A stretch of 64,000 nt of DNA from GWE2-40-63 sp050179685 (GCA_050179685.1 JBFXEW010000017.1:49863-113862), one strand, 5' to 3'; shown: positions 53,724 through 62,415, counted from the first letter of the stretch. Translations and numbers: made by a program. The notes: a model not told the origin generated them from the letters alone.

Positions 53724-54332
53724 TACCTTCGTATTTTACATTGTTTACAATACAAGTAATCCTACCTACTTGTTTTAAGCCCTTTAAAAAGTGCTAAGCC
53801 TTAGCCAGAGCATTTCTTAAGCAGGGTAAGCCGGATTTAAGTTGCTTATGCTGTTTACATTTTCAAAGCTATAATTTTTTTCTTATCTGCACGCATTTCC
53901 CGAAAAATAGTTCATTGAGTTTTTAACCGCAATTACACCCATGCTGGTTTCGGGTCACTGATTACTGGCTTCTTGTTTCGGGATGCTGGTTATCAGGCTA
54001 AAAAAAACTTAGCATTTAACGTTTAGCTATTAGATAATAGACCAAATACGAAAGACGAAAGACATTAGAGCAAGCACTCAAAAAACAAGCAAGCCCTAAC
54101 CCGCACCGCTAAATAATTCCGTGAGCGTTAGACGCAGCTTACTACCGACCGCTGAGACTAATGTTACCAAGACTTTCGGTACGTAACTCCTTAGTGTTAT
54201 GAATCTTAATCAGTATTTTATTTGAAATTTTATGCCCAATTATTTGGATTTTTAAATAAAAAGGATTTAATTTTGTATCGACTTCCTACCAGCCATGGAA
54301 CGCCTTAATAGTTTAACTTAATACTTACAACT
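53724..54332 (+). promoter_or_regulatory. 609-bp gap with a clear promoter at its 3' end
   Basis: TTTG (54243-54246), 21 bp, TAATTTTG (54268-54275) is a full promoter for the coiled-coil gene, with about 50 nt of leader. The rest is AT-rich spacer with short low-complexity runs (near 54040-54100, AAAGACGAAAGACAT) and no gene. Confidence 0.65.
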
Positions 54333-55067
54333 ATGGTGGAACGTATTCATCGCGAATTTCGCTGCAAAGAGGAAGAGCTACCCATGCTGTGTGGCTATGT
54401 TTTGTACAGTTTCAGGCGCGACCTGCCTGATTTTTCCTCGTTTTCGGGCAAGTTTACCCCGGCTTATGCCGATGCCTTTGAGCAAAAGATTACCAGTGCA
54501 CAAAACCTGCTGACACCCGAATCGGAAACGATTCTGATGAAAGGCATTACCCGGCGCATGTATGCTTCGCTGGATGGACTTAGTTATAAGGTAACCCAGT
54601 TGGAACAGCACATCCGTTTTGCTGAAGCACAACTGGATTTTAAGGTTTCGGATTTAAAACTTTCGGATTTACGTAACAGCATCCGTAATAAGGATGTAGA
54701 AGCAGTACAGCTGCTAATGAAACAGATTTTCCAGATTCTGGAACCCAAGCAAAGCCATCTGACTGAGGCAGGAATGCCTGAAAACTTACTGGCTGACATG
54801 AAAACAACCGTGGCCTCGATTACTGCCGACAAGCAGCAAAGGTACGAACTGCTCAGTCAGCGTAAAGCCCTGGTAGAAAACAACCAGGGGGAATTAAACA
54901 CCTTGAATGCCGATTTGAATGAGATACTACAAGTTGGAAAGGCGCTGTATAAAAAAACAGACCCGGTAAAATACAAGGAATATACTTTTAGCGCCCTATT
55001 GAAAAGGGTACGGGCTGCGGCTAAAGCAGCGGCTTCGGAAGAAACTTCGGAACCGGAAACCGTATAA
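54333..55067 (+). CDS. Coiled-coil protein of unknown function
   Basis: I do not recognise this 244-residue protein. It has an N-terminal region (about 1-90) rich in acidic and basic residues with 'KEEELPMLCGYVLYSFRRDLP'-type sequence (shortened here to MLCGYVLYSFRRDLP). From about 100 to 230 it is almost all helix in heptads ('LEQHIRFAEAQLDFKVSDL', 'NQGELNTLNADLNEI'). The C-terminal tail is Ala/Glu-rich (AAAKAAASEETSEPE). It has its own promoter and terminator and is followed by the cysteine-repeat locus. No membrane segment or signal peptide is visible. Confidence 0.65.
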   Translation: MVERIHREFRCKEEELPMLCGYVLYSFRRDLPDFSSFSGKFTPAYADAFEQKITSAQNLLTPESETILMKGITRRMYASLDGLSYKVTQLEQHIRFAEAQLDFKVSDLKLSDLRNSIRNKDVEAVQLLMKQIFQILEPKQSHLTEAGMPENLLADMKTTVASITADKQQRYELLSQRKALVENNQGELNTLNADLNEILQVGKALYKKTDPVKYKEYTFSALLKRVRAAAKAAASEETSEPETV

Positions 55068-55092
55068 AAAGGGCTTCGCGTAATGCTGCCCG

Positions 55093-55139
55093 GGCCGGAG
55101 TGTACAAAATGGCTGGACACGCTTCGGCCTTCTTTTTTT
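55093..55139 (+). terminator. Terminator of the coiled-coil gene
   Basis: GGCCGGAGTGT (55093-55103) pairs through 11 bp, with two G-U pairs, with ACACGCTTCGGCC (55117-55129), and a run TTCTTTTTTTA follows. It ends the transcript 26 bp after the stop. Confidence 0.8.
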
Positions 55140-55224
55140 ACGGACTTACTACCGCGATGCCACTACCCTGCTTTGCTTTTACTCCTTAAACCCGGACATC
55201 GGGAAAAAATGCGACGCACCCCAC

Positions 55225-55578
55225 GTGATAGCTTGTAAATGTTCCAAGGTAGACTGTGCGTGCCACAAGATAGATTGTGCGTGTTACACGATAGATTGTG
55301 CGCATTACAGGGTAGACTGTGCGTGTTACGCGATGGACGGCGCGTCTTACGGGATGGACTGTGCGCGTTACGGGGTAGACAGTGCGTGTTACGGGGTAGA
55401 CTGCGCGTGTTACGAGGTAGACGGTGCGTGTGACGGGGTAGACGGTGCTTGTTACAAGGTAGACTGTGCGTGTTGCAGGGTAGACGGTGCGTGTTATACC
55501 TTAGACTGTGCGTGCTACACCTTAGACTGTGCGTGTTACAAGGTAGACTGTGCGTGTGACGCGATAAGCTGTGACTAG
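55225..55578 (+). CDS. Possible cysteine-rich heptad-repeat protein
   Basis: The frame reads 117 residues from a GTG at 55225 (open since 55084, no ATG) to a TAG. After a short head (IACKCSK) come 15 units of 7 residues, [VIML]-D-[CG]-A-C-Y-x, then ISCD. Twelve or so units keep the second Cys and most keep D, A and Y. No indel breaks the frame. Against a gene: no promoter or ATG is visible, the unit is 21 bp so any frame would be preserved, and another frame is also long and open. If made, it would be a small Cys/Asp repeat protein, perhaps metal-binding. Low confidence as a gene. Confidence 0.3.
   Translation: MIACKCSKVDCACHKIDCACYTIDCAHYRVDCACYAMDGASYGMDCARYGVDSACYGVDCACYEVDGACDGVDGACYKVDCACCRVDGACYTLDCACYTLDCACYKVDCACDAISCD
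55249..55563 (+). repeat. 21-bp tandem repeat, 15 units
   Basis: Fifteen contiguous units of exactly 21 bp with core GTAGACTGTGCGTGTTAC plus three variable bases. Much of the change between units is at wobble positions (GAC/GAT, TGT/TGC, TAC/TAT), but several units swap TGT for GGT, AGT, CGT or CAT. GC content is well above the flanks. Confidence 0.9.
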
Positions 55579-55603
55579 TCCTAAAATAACTTGACAGATT
55601 ATT

Positions 55604-55631
55604 AAAAAAAGGGAGCTATAAAACTCCCTTT
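55604..55631 (-). terminator. Terminator of the DUF2188 operon
   Basis: AAAGGGAG (55608-55615) and CTCCCTTT (55624-55631) form an 8-bp perfect stem with an 8-nt loop; on the - strand the 3' side runs CTCCCTTTTTTTAAT. It begins 6 bp past the stop codon. Confidence 0.85.
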
Positions 55632-55636
55632 ATTGT

Positions 55637-56308
55637 TTAAGCAACGTCCCAAAAACGTTTAATTTCATCACATAATTCTATAATCTCATTGTATTTGGAT
55701 TCATGGGCGTCTTTAGCAGATACCATTCTTCCACTGAATATGTCCAAACAAAAACATAATTCAGGCAATACAATTGCGCTATCGTCAACAATTTCATTTT
55801 GTAAATATTTGTAAATCGTTGTTGATACAATTTGAGATTTCTGAAGATCAAAGGGTTTGTGCTTTGAAATATGAATTTTCAAAGCACCCATAACAGTTTG
55901 TCCATTAAATAGCCCTTTAATAATCAAATCCGGTGAGACTATCACTTTAACGTCAGAAATTGTTGTTGTCTTCTTTTCAGGCTTAATTACGGAGTAATCA
56001 ATTTCCTTTAAGATTTTAGGAAGTTTCAACTGGATAAATCGCTCCATAGCTTCAATTGAAACAGTCTTGTCCGTTTCCTGTCGTTTGTTCACAGGTTGCC
56101 TACTCAGCAGAGTATTAATTCCATCGAAAACTGGTTTTAAATCACCTTTCAATGCAAGACTCTTTTTTACTCGTGCTTTTGGCATTTGGTAGTAAGAAAT
56201 CTTAATTTTATTGGGATTTAATTGCTGAGTTATAATTCTTCGTTTCCCAGCTTCAGTTGCTGAACTAAACTCTGCCATTTGATTAATTGAAATTATATAA
56301 TCTCTCAT
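55637..56308 (-). CDS. Conserved hypothetical, possibly PD-(D/E)XK-nuclease-like
   Basis: 223 residues, soluble. The central segment 'KVIVSPDLIIKG' followed by GQTVMGALKIHISK (about 122-149) and 'LQKSQIVSTTIYKYLQ' resembles the PD...(x)xK strand pair and following helix of the PD-(D/E)XK fold, but the expected D/E before the Lys is Ala, so catalysis is doubtful. I cannot name a family. It lies 5 bp downstream of the DUF2188 gene and clearly forms an operon with it. The neighbourhood is accessory, so a defence or DNA-processing role is possible. Confidence 0.6.
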   Translation of the reverse strand: MRDYIISINQMAEFSSATEAGKRRIITQQLNPNKIKISYYQMPKARVKKSLALKGDLKPVFDGINTLLSRQPVNKRQETDKTVSIEAMERFIQLKLPKILKEIDYSVIKPEKKTTTISDVKVIVSPDLIIKGLFNGQTVMGALKIHISKHKPFDLQKSQIVSTTIYKYLQNEIVDDSAIVLPELCFCLDIFSGRMVSAKDAHESKYNEIIELCDEIKRFWDVA

Positions 56309-56313
56309 AACAA

Positions 56314-56541
56314 TTAACCTTTAGGTGGAAATGGATCGTTACCATACGAATTTCGTTCTCGAATTTTACCATTTTTTCCATGAATTAATAACTCGGAGCT
56401 TTCTTTTTTAGCTTGTGCTTTTCCAAGCTCTATAGCTTCCTTTTGAGTTTTTACAACTCTACTAGCTCTGGATGAATTTTCTTTTTTTACTGCCCACTCA
56501 TCTCCTTTGGGCACAATGTGAAAGTTTTTACGCATACGCAA
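56314..56541 (-). CDS. DUF2188 family protein
   Basis: 75 residues. 'FHIVPKGDEWAVKKENSSRASRV' (shortened: IVPKGDEWAVKKENSSRA), 'TQKEAIELGKAQAKKESSEL' and the C-terminal DPFPPKG, with 'LIHGKNGKIRERNSYGN' before it, match DUF2188, a small domain of unknown function common in bacterial accessory DNA. It is translated just before the 223-residue hypothetical, sharing the transcript. Its promoter is not obvious; the divergent + strand has a strong promoter starting 54 bp upstream. Confidence 0.85.
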   Translation of the reverse strand: MRMRKNFHIVPKGDEWAVKKENSSRASRVVKTQKEAIELGKAQAKKESSELLIHGKNGKIRERNSYGNDPFPPKG

Positions 56542-56594
56542 AATTTTAAAATATTAATAAAAAATTTGCCTTGCTTGAACTAAAATTTAAAAAA

Positions 56595-56625
56595 TTTGTT
56601 ACTTTTAAAATTATAATTACTTTTG
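56595..56625 (+). promoter_or_regulatory. Strong + strand promoter of the small-RNA candidate
   Basis: TTTG (56595-56598), 19 bp, TACTTTTG (56618-56625): a full Bacteroidota consensus with ideal spacing. No protein gene follows on this strand. Confidence 0.7.
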
Positions 56626-56631
56626 CACCCT

Positions 56632-56719
56632 CGTAAAGTCAAAAGTTTAAGTAACAAACCAAGTTTGTTCAAACTTTGGCATCATGTTATTGTTCAACAT
56701 GCATGCCAATGTTTTTTTT
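56632..56719 (+). ncRNA. Candidate small RNA, about 88 nt
   Basis: Downstream of the promoter, a first stem-loop pairs AAAGTTT-x4-AACAAAC (56642-56659) with GTTTGTT-x-AAACTTT (56663-56677). It is followed by a terminator hairpin, TTGGCAT (56676-56682) with ATGCCAA (56703-56709), plus inner ATGTT/AACAT and eight T residues (56712-56719). The two hairpins abut. No ORF of interest lies inside. This is inference from sequence alone; I know no matching RNA family. Confidence 0.5.
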
Positions 56720-57047
56720 ATGTCAAATTATGACACCTTTTCCACTTTCAGTTTATTCCAGTTTGTTTTAGGACAAAGCGACATTGTTTTAATGTCAAGA
56801 AGTCTATTTGTTGTTATTTGGCATTAGTGATAACTGTTTTTAGGGGACGTTTCTTCTTCCTCAACAAAAGCCAACGTTTAGTGTTTGGGTAGTGAGCGAA
56901 TACAGGCTTCAACCGACTGAAAGGAGCTCAGCGAAGCTAAACTTTTCAAACCGTAAAAATTTAAAGCGGGCCACAGCCCTCGAATTTACTACTATATCGC
57001 CCATTTTGTAAATACAGTGTTAGCGGTTCGTGCTTTTTAAAATCGTA
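56720..57047. other. Spacer with TGTCA/TGACA inverted repeats
   Basis: TGTCA-N5-TGACA (56721-56735) and GACATT/AATGTC (56780-56796) are operator-like inverted repeats. No gene. GTTAGCGG occurs at 57020-57027, just downstream of the helicase stop. Confidence 0.4.
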
Positions 57048-60000
57048 TTAACTTGAAATAACTTTTAGATTTATACCTGCAACTTCTTTTAGGTAATTTT
57101 CAGTTACACCCAATAAAGTCAAAATTTCTTGTGTTGCCGTTGCTTTTGAAAAACCAGGTTGCACAATAAATATTTCAAATTCCATCGGAATTTCTTTTTT
57201 AGCAATTGACAATAATTTTTCCAAGTCTTTTATTGTTCCAACTTCCAATCGGCTACAAGTTTGACCATTCCGACTTTTAGTTTCTCTCCGAAGCAAATGG
57301 TTGATAAATTTCGTACCTTCTTTATGTTTCCAATGAACGGATTTTTGTGCTTGCCCACAAACTTCATATAAATTCTTCACCTGTTCGGTTACTTTTCCAT
57401 CAATAGCAAATTTCAAATGATATAAGCCGACACTAAGTTTTTCAGGATGAAGTTTCAAGGTAACAACATCTGCAATCTCACCAGAATAATCATCATCGTA
57501 TATGATATTATAGCTGTCTTTTTTAAGTTCTTCAATAACTTTATATTGTATGGAATCGGATATTTTGGGATTTACATGTTGAGATTCTTTTTCCAACGAT
57601 ACTCCTTGCCAATTCCAAGCAAGTATATTGTCCTTTGGATAGACATTAATAATTTGTTTTAATTGAACGTATTCATTTCCTGTTAGGGCAGAACCATCGG
57701 CAAACCAAATTGTTGGAATATATTTTTCAAAAAACTGAACTCCTGTATAAGTTTTACTTCCATTGGAAATTTCTACTTTTTCTTTACCTATTTGAACGAT
57801 TTTAAAATCAGCATAATGGACGTCTGGCGTAGTATTTTCAAATAATTTAAGCTCAAAATCTGCTTTTTTAAGGTCTGTAACTATTGAAAATAGTAACCTG
57901 CCGTTTTCAGTCGGGTTTGTTAGTCGAATGTCTGAATTTGCTACTGTTGTTATGAAGCCGTCAATTGAAAATTTGAAATGAGTTTCATGGCTCATGTAAA
58001 CATCTTCATCCCAATCAATACAAACAGGATAAACATCAGGCACAACGAAAATGGCTTTGGGAATCAAGGTTTCTTTCAATATCTGGTTGGAATCAATTGC
58101 TTCGTTTACAAGTTTATCTCCTATTTCAATGCACCATTGTTTGAAGTCTTTTAAGTCGCCTTTTTTTATTACATTCCATATGCGTCCTTTATATGAAGCC
58201 CCAATATTAACTTTCTCGCCATCTTCAAATCCCGAACCAACAACAAATGCTTTTTCTCCTTTTTGTCTTTCGGCAAGGCTTAAAGCCTCTGCAACATCCG
58301 ACCCAACGTGCATTCTAAATCGAATATCCTTTCCAATAAAATATTTAAGTCCAACGTTTCTCAACTTGGTCCTATTTATGTTATAAAAGGTCTTGAATAC
58401 ATCAATGCCTTTTATTATTTCGGGATTCTTTGCTTCTCCATCCCCAATAATTGCTTCTGCAAGTTCTTTATACAAACTTCCATTATCAGAGCTGTTTATG
58501 AAAAGAAGATTGTTTTTTGTATCCCAAAAGACAACAATCATATCCCAAACAACTTGTTGAATATCTTTATGATTTACCCATTCAACATTTCCTCTTTTTG
58601 CAGTTATGATTATAAGTATTTTTTCTTCTTTATTAATGTCGTGGAATTTGTACTCCAAATCGTTGAATCCGGGAATTCCTTTGCTGAAATTACTTGGGAA
58701 CCAACCATTTGTTTTATTTTTATAAACTACTACGCTAAACTTCGGATGAATATTACTAAATGGGATGTTTGAGTTATTTATATTTTCAAAACCATCCATT
58801 AAATTTTTATATTCTTCTTCGTCATTTATTCTCCCAAAACTTGTATCAGATAGAATTTGATTCCAGTTTGCACCATCTGCGTACAATTCTTCCAATTCCG
58901 TACGAACATCCAAATCTGCAATGTTAGCTATGAATGAAGCGTGTCCAAGTTTTTCATCATACTTTGTACGAGTAAAGCGCCCTGCAAATTGCAAAGTGAT
59001 AGGTAGACTTTTTCGAATATCGTGAAAGGCCGCTATCTTTAGTTCAGGCAAATCAAATCCTTCTCCAAGCATATCGACACAAACAATGATTTTTGCTTCC
59101 CTTTGGGTGATTTTTCTGTACGTTTCTTTATAGTCAGGGCTATTGGAATATATAATAACAGGGGTTAAATCCGCATGTTTTTTATATAATTCAAAAATTT
59201 TAATAGCCCGTTCTTGAGGGAAACAACGAGCCATAAGTATGTGATTATGTGTTTTTAAATCTTCTCTTAAACGTTGCACTGCAACTTCTGCTATTTTTTC
59301 ATCTGCTTTATCTGAATCATATTCCCTTATCGGTATAAAATCTATCTGAGTGAAATACCCTTGTTCTTGAGCATACTTAAGTGGAAAATTATATATTATT
59401 TTACCGTCCAATCTTTGTCCGTCATTTCGGAAGGGTGTTGCAGTAAATTGAATTATTTTTTCCGCAGGAAACTTACTTTTAAATTGATTCCAAGAAGGTG
59501 CTTTTACGTGGTGAGCCTCATCAATAAATATATTAGAACATGCTGATACCACAATTTCTTGTTCAGTATCAGAACTTCCGATAAGAATGTGCATAGTTGT
59601 TACAATCACATTACATTTTTCAAGAAATTCTTTAAGTTCTTCTGGCGAGTTGAATTTTTCATTTATAATGCCAACGATTGGATATAATGCTTTCTTACCA
59701 ATTACTCCGAATTTTTTGAGTAATCCAAAAGTTTCAAATTTTTCAAAAAGTTGGATTCGTAGTGAATTGGAAGGAACGGTTACCAATAGCCTCTTACACT
59801 GATTGGCGACTAATGCAGATAGCATTGTTTCAGTCTTACCTGTTCCTGTTGGTAGAACTATTGTGGCTGTATCTAAAGGAAGTTGCAGATGACCAAGAAT
59901 CATATGCAATGCTCCTAATTGTGGTGACCTCAATCCGTTAATTTCTGCTTCTATATTTTCTTCTATGAAAAAGAAATCATCCTTCCATGATGAAATAACT

Positions 60001-60314
60001 TCATTAACTTCGTATTCCTTCTGTAAGGGGTGTTTTAGCCACCCTTTCACAGTAATTGTCTTTGCGATTAATCGTTCAGATGTTGGTCTGACATTAGTAA
60101 GAAGAACATATTCTATATCATTAGGATATGAACTTGAATTGCATGTTAAACAGTATTTAATCCCTTCATTATCTATAGTAATAGAACTTCTATCACTCGC
60201 AATAATGTTAATAGGTAAATCAATTTCCTGGGCAATTAACTGTTTGATTTTATTCTTACAGCCTTTTTGTTGAAACACGATGCGTTCTAATTGGGGAAGC
60301 TTAATTGCATTCAT
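57048..60314 (-). CDS. Large SF2 DEAD/DEAH helicase, stand-alone
   Basis: 1088 residues. An N-terminal unknown region (1-130) precedes the helicase core: Walker A LPTGTGKTETML near 155, DEAH box FIDEAHHVK near 265, FTATPFRNDG near 293 and motif VI GRFTRT near 446. About 600 residues of uncharacterised C-terminal sequence follow. These have mixed alpha/beta character and end in 'VQPGFSKATATQEILTLLGVTENYL'. I see no nuclease or methyltransferase gene nearby, so type III restriction or a complete Hachiman-like system is not supported. It is a single gene in accessory DNA and may be a defence helicase. Confidence 0.85.
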   Translation of the reverse strand: MNAIKLPQLERIVFQQKGCKNKIKQLIAQEIDLPINIIASDRSSITIDNEGIKYCLTCNSSSYPNDIEYVLLTNVRPTSERLIAKTITVKGWLKHPLQKEYEVNEVISSWKDDFFFIEENIEAEINGLRSPQLGALHMILGHLQLPLDTATIVLPTGTGKTETMLSALVANQCKRLLVTVPSNSLRIQLFEKFETFGLLKKFGVIGKKALYPIVGIINEKFNSPEELKEFLEKCNVIVTTMHILIGSSDTEQEIVVSACSNIFIDEAHHVKAPSWNQFKSKFPAEKIIQFTATPFRNDGQRLDGKIIYNFPLKYAQEQGYFTQIDFIPIREYDSDKADEKIAEVAVQRLREDLKTHNHILMARCFPQERAIKIFELYKKHADLTPVIIYSNSPDYKETYRKITQREAKIIVCVDMLGEGFDLPELKIAAFHDIRKSLPITLQFAGRFTRTKYDEKLGHASFIANIADLDVRTELEELYADGANWNQILSDTSFGRINDEEEYKNLMDGFENINNSNIPFSNIHPKFSVVVYKNKTNGWFPSNFSKGIPGFNDLEYKFHDINKEEKILIIITAKRGNVEWVNHKDIQQVVWDMIVVFWDTKNNLLFINSSDNGSLYKELAEAIIGDGEAKNPEIIKGIDVFKTFYNINRTKLRNVGLKYFIGKDIRFRMHVGSDVAEALSLAERQKGEKAFVVGSGFEDGEKVNIGASYKGRIWNVIKKGDLKDFKQWCIEIGDKLVNEAIDSNQILKETLIPKAIFVVPDVYPVCIDWDEDVYMSHETHFKFSIDGFITTVANSDIRLTNPTENGRLLFSIVTDLKKADFELKLFENTTPDVHYADFKIVQIGKEKVEISNGSKTYTGVQFFEKYIPTIWFADGSALTGNEYVQLKQIINVYPKDNILAWNWQGVSLEKESQHVNPKISDSIQYKVIEELKKDSYNIIYDDDYSGEIADVVTLKLHPEKLSVGLYHLKFAIDGKVTEQVKNLYEVCGQAQKSVHWKHKEGTKFINHLLRRETKSRNGQTCSRLEVGTIKDLEKLLSIAKKEIPMEFEIFIVQPGFSKATATQEILTLLGVTENYLKEVAGINLKVISS

Positions 60315-60579
60315 ATGTTCTTCTATTTATTTTTTTTCTCCTTGTAATCGAAACAAGTAAATCTGTAACTTCAATATTATAGATACTATCAATTTTTAAC
60401 TAAATTATGTTTTTTCTTCGCTCTGTCTTTCCACTGCATGACCGCTAACGTTTCGCGGTAAGCCACGTAAGGACTTCGAAGCTCTCACTTTTCCTATCGT
60501 AAACCGTTTCTTTCTTATTCATAATTTCAAATTTAACTCTTTCACCTTATGGGGCTTGACCGTGGATTGTACCCCGTAA
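60315..60579. other. Spacer upstream of the helicase
   Basis: 265 bp without a gene. CCGCTAAC at 60442-60449 is the reverse complement of the GTTAGCGG at the other end of the helicase gene. A GGACTTCGAAGC-type palindrome lies near 60470. Confidence 0.4.
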
Positions 60580-61176
60580 TTATTCTTGAATTTCAAGGCT
60601 GTCTTTTTTAAATAAGCCAGTTACCACATCTTCAATTTTATATGGTTTGGATTCAAATACCTTCTTGGCTCCACTTTTTTCGTCATATCCAGAGACAATT
60701 AGAATTATCTCAGAATCGAGAGCTAATTTCAGCAAATCGTTCAAAAGCAAATTTCCATTTTCAATTTTAGCTTTAATATCCGGTGGAAGAATTCTAAAGT
60801 ATTTGGGATCAATTAATTCTAATTCTATACGAGGAACCTCTCTAAATCTATGTTTTCCTTTTTTTGTTGAATATATAATTGGAATCCTATCATTGTCAAT
60901 TGGTAAATAGATAACTTCCCAATTTGTTGAATATAATAATCCTTTAATCCTGAGTTTAGCTGTAATTTCAGAATCAATCATTCTCCTTCTTGAGGCATTT
61001 TCAAATTTGAACCTATAAAAGGATTTCGAGTTTTCAATTGAACTTGATATATATTCTGAAAATCTAATTTTAGGATTAATACAGTAGTTTAAAATCCACC
61101 ATGCGATTAAAGAACTAAATGCACCAATCGGGACACTTATTAAAATGGTCAACCATGTTTTCATACAATCTGTCAT
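60580..61176 (-). CDS. Single-helix membrane-anchored protein of unknown function
   Basis: 198 residues, not recognised. An N-terminal membrane helix (about 7-30, 'LTILISVPIGAFSSLIAWWIL') places the rest on one side of the membrane. The soluble part is beta-rich with 'SFYRFKFENASRRRMIDSEI', 'RIPIIYSTKKGKHRFREVPRIEL' and 'LIVSGYDEKSGAKKVFESKPY'-like strands (the first two shortened to FKFENASRRRMIDSEI and KGKHRFREVPRIEL). It is in accessory DNA, on the same strand as the helicase, 265 bp upstream of it, so co-transcription is unlikely. Confidence 0.6.
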   Translation of the reverse strand: MTDCMKTWLTILISVPIGAFSSLIAWWILNYCINPKIRFSEYISSSIENSKSFYRFKFENASRRRMIDSEITAKLRIKGLLYSTNWEVIYLPIDNDRIPIIYSTKKGKHRFREVPRIELELIDPKYFRILPPDIKAKIENGNLLLNDLLKLALDSEIILIVSGYDEKSGAKKVFESKPYKIEDVVTGLFKKDSLEIQE

Positions 61177-61339
61177 TTTGTGCGTGCTATTATGGGGTAC
61201 AAATACAAGTTAACCGCCCCCCACTCCCCTTTATCTACCCAAAGTTGGTATGATATAGGCCCTTTTGCGTTTAGTTGTATTATAGTTGCTGTTTGGGTTC
61301 ATGTTTTTTTGGTTTACTTAACCAAAGCTAGGAAATAAT

Positions 61340-61411
61340 TTGGTAAACAGCTACTTTGGCTGTAATTATTTTACAATTAATAGCCTTACAGGCCGGCAAG
61401 CAAAGAGCTAA
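61340..61411. repeat. Short repeat A, copy 1
   Basis: TTGGTAAACAGCTACTTT... to GAGCTAA. The same 72-80-bp unit occurs diverged at 61705-61784 and 63620-63697. Non-coding. Confidence 0.7.
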
Positions 61412-61474
61412 GGTATTTAAGGATGGGCTTGCTCCTTTTGTTTTTTATTGCTGTTTGAAGGTAGGTTGGTTATT

Positions 61475-61689
61475 ATTCTTTTTTCTTTTGTGACCAAAAG
61501 AAACAAAAGTCTTGCAAAACCAACGAATTTCGATAAGTACTTCTCTGCGCTTTGCAAAGGCCCCAACTCAAGGTTGTGCTTGAGCTGTTTTGTTCTGAAA
61601 CGGTAGGGCCACTTTACCCTTATCGACAATTCCACACCTGGTTTTGCGTGCCCACCGCACCGGGCTAATTAAAAGTCGGGCTTAGCTTA
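61475..61689. repeat. ~215-bp direct repeat B, copy 1
   Basis: Near-identical to 63393-63605, with fewer than a dozen differences. Contains TGACCAAAAGAAACAAAAGT, and a palindrome around GAAACGGTAGGGCC. It encodes a spurious 72-codon - strand frame. The unit is of the style found as dispersed non-coding repeats in Bacteroidota. The remainder of 61177-62123 is AT-rich spacer. Confidence 0.85.
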
Positions 61690-61704
61690 TAAAACTAAAA
61701 AATA

Positions 61705-61784
61705 TTGGTTAAACAGCTACTTTAGCTGCCACTATTTTACAATTAATAGCCTTAAAGGCCGGTAAATGCAGCGCTAAAGGGAGG
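61705..61784. repeat. Short repeat A, copy 2
   Basis: TTGGTTAAACAGCTACTTTA... to CGCTAAAGGGAGG, directly after repeat B copy 1. Confidence 0.7.
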
Positions 61785-62123
61785 AGGTTTTTATTGGTAG
61801 TGGTTTATTATTAACGACAGGCTAGATGTAATGCGAACTAAGTAAATACTGAGCATTACGGATTGCGTAAAACTGTTTTAATTATCAGTCCGAGCTATTG
61901 CGCCGCCTGTTTAATGCAATTTTACGTAATATATTTTAAAACTGAACTTTAAAGTGCTCGAAACATTAAAATAAGTACAATAGTTATGCTACCACGAAGA
62001 GCTTAAAATAGAGTGCAGCCCAGATACGTACAAACTAAACGGTTAACTAATTGGTTTGCATTACGTTTAGCTATTGTTATGCGTTCGGCTTTTATAATAT
62101 TCATATTTGCTTTAATGAAAACT

Positions 62124-62411
62124 TTACAAAAAAACATCTTCGACTAAACCAAACATAACTTTTTCCATCCGTTGATAAATTTCTTTTTTGTCTTCTGGCA
62201 CACTATCAATTGTTATTGATAAAAAGGAAAGTACTGGATATGGAATTTCTAATACATTACTAATTTTCTCTAAAACATCTACCGTTGGATTCCTTTCATC
62301 ATTCTCTATTTGGGATAAATAAGTTTGAGAAATTCCACATCGCTTTGAAAAATCTATTTGTGTAATACCTTTTTCTTTTCTTAACTTTTTTATAGTTGCA
62401 CCTATTTGCAT
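62124..62411 (-). CDS. XRE-family helix-turn-helix regulator
   Basis: Start ATG at 62411; a TTG six codons upstream is less likely. 95 residues. The HTH is IKKLRKEKGITQIDFSKRC followed by GISQTYLSQIENDERNPTVD, a clean XRE/Cro motif in residues 8-60, with a helical tail of about 35 residues. It is the last gene of a tight overlapping three-gene operon in very AT-rich DNA, so it probably regulates the two upstream genes and itself, like an antitoxin or cassette repressor. Confidence 0.88.
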   Translation of the reverse strand: MQIGATIKKLRKEKGITQIDFSKRCGISQTYLSQIENDERNPTVDVLEKISNVLEIPYPVLSFLSITIDSVPEDKKEIYQRMEKVMFGLVEDVFL

Positions 62412-62415
62412 GATC

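Noticed and set aside
55239..55433. Second open frame through the 21-bp repeat
   Set aside because: A 21-bp unit keeps every stop-free frame open; it lacks the wobble-type variation seen in the Cys frame and ends earlier.
55249..55563. CRISPR array
   Set aside because: Units are contiguous 21-mers without spacers, and no cas genes are near.
57048..60314. Type III restriction or Hachiman system
   Set aside because: No methyltransferase, Res-type nuclease or DUF1837 partner gene is next to the helicase.
61417..61635. 72-codon frame on the - strand
   Set aside because: It lies inside repeat B, a non-coding dispersed repeat; the matching frame in the second copy differs in start and end.
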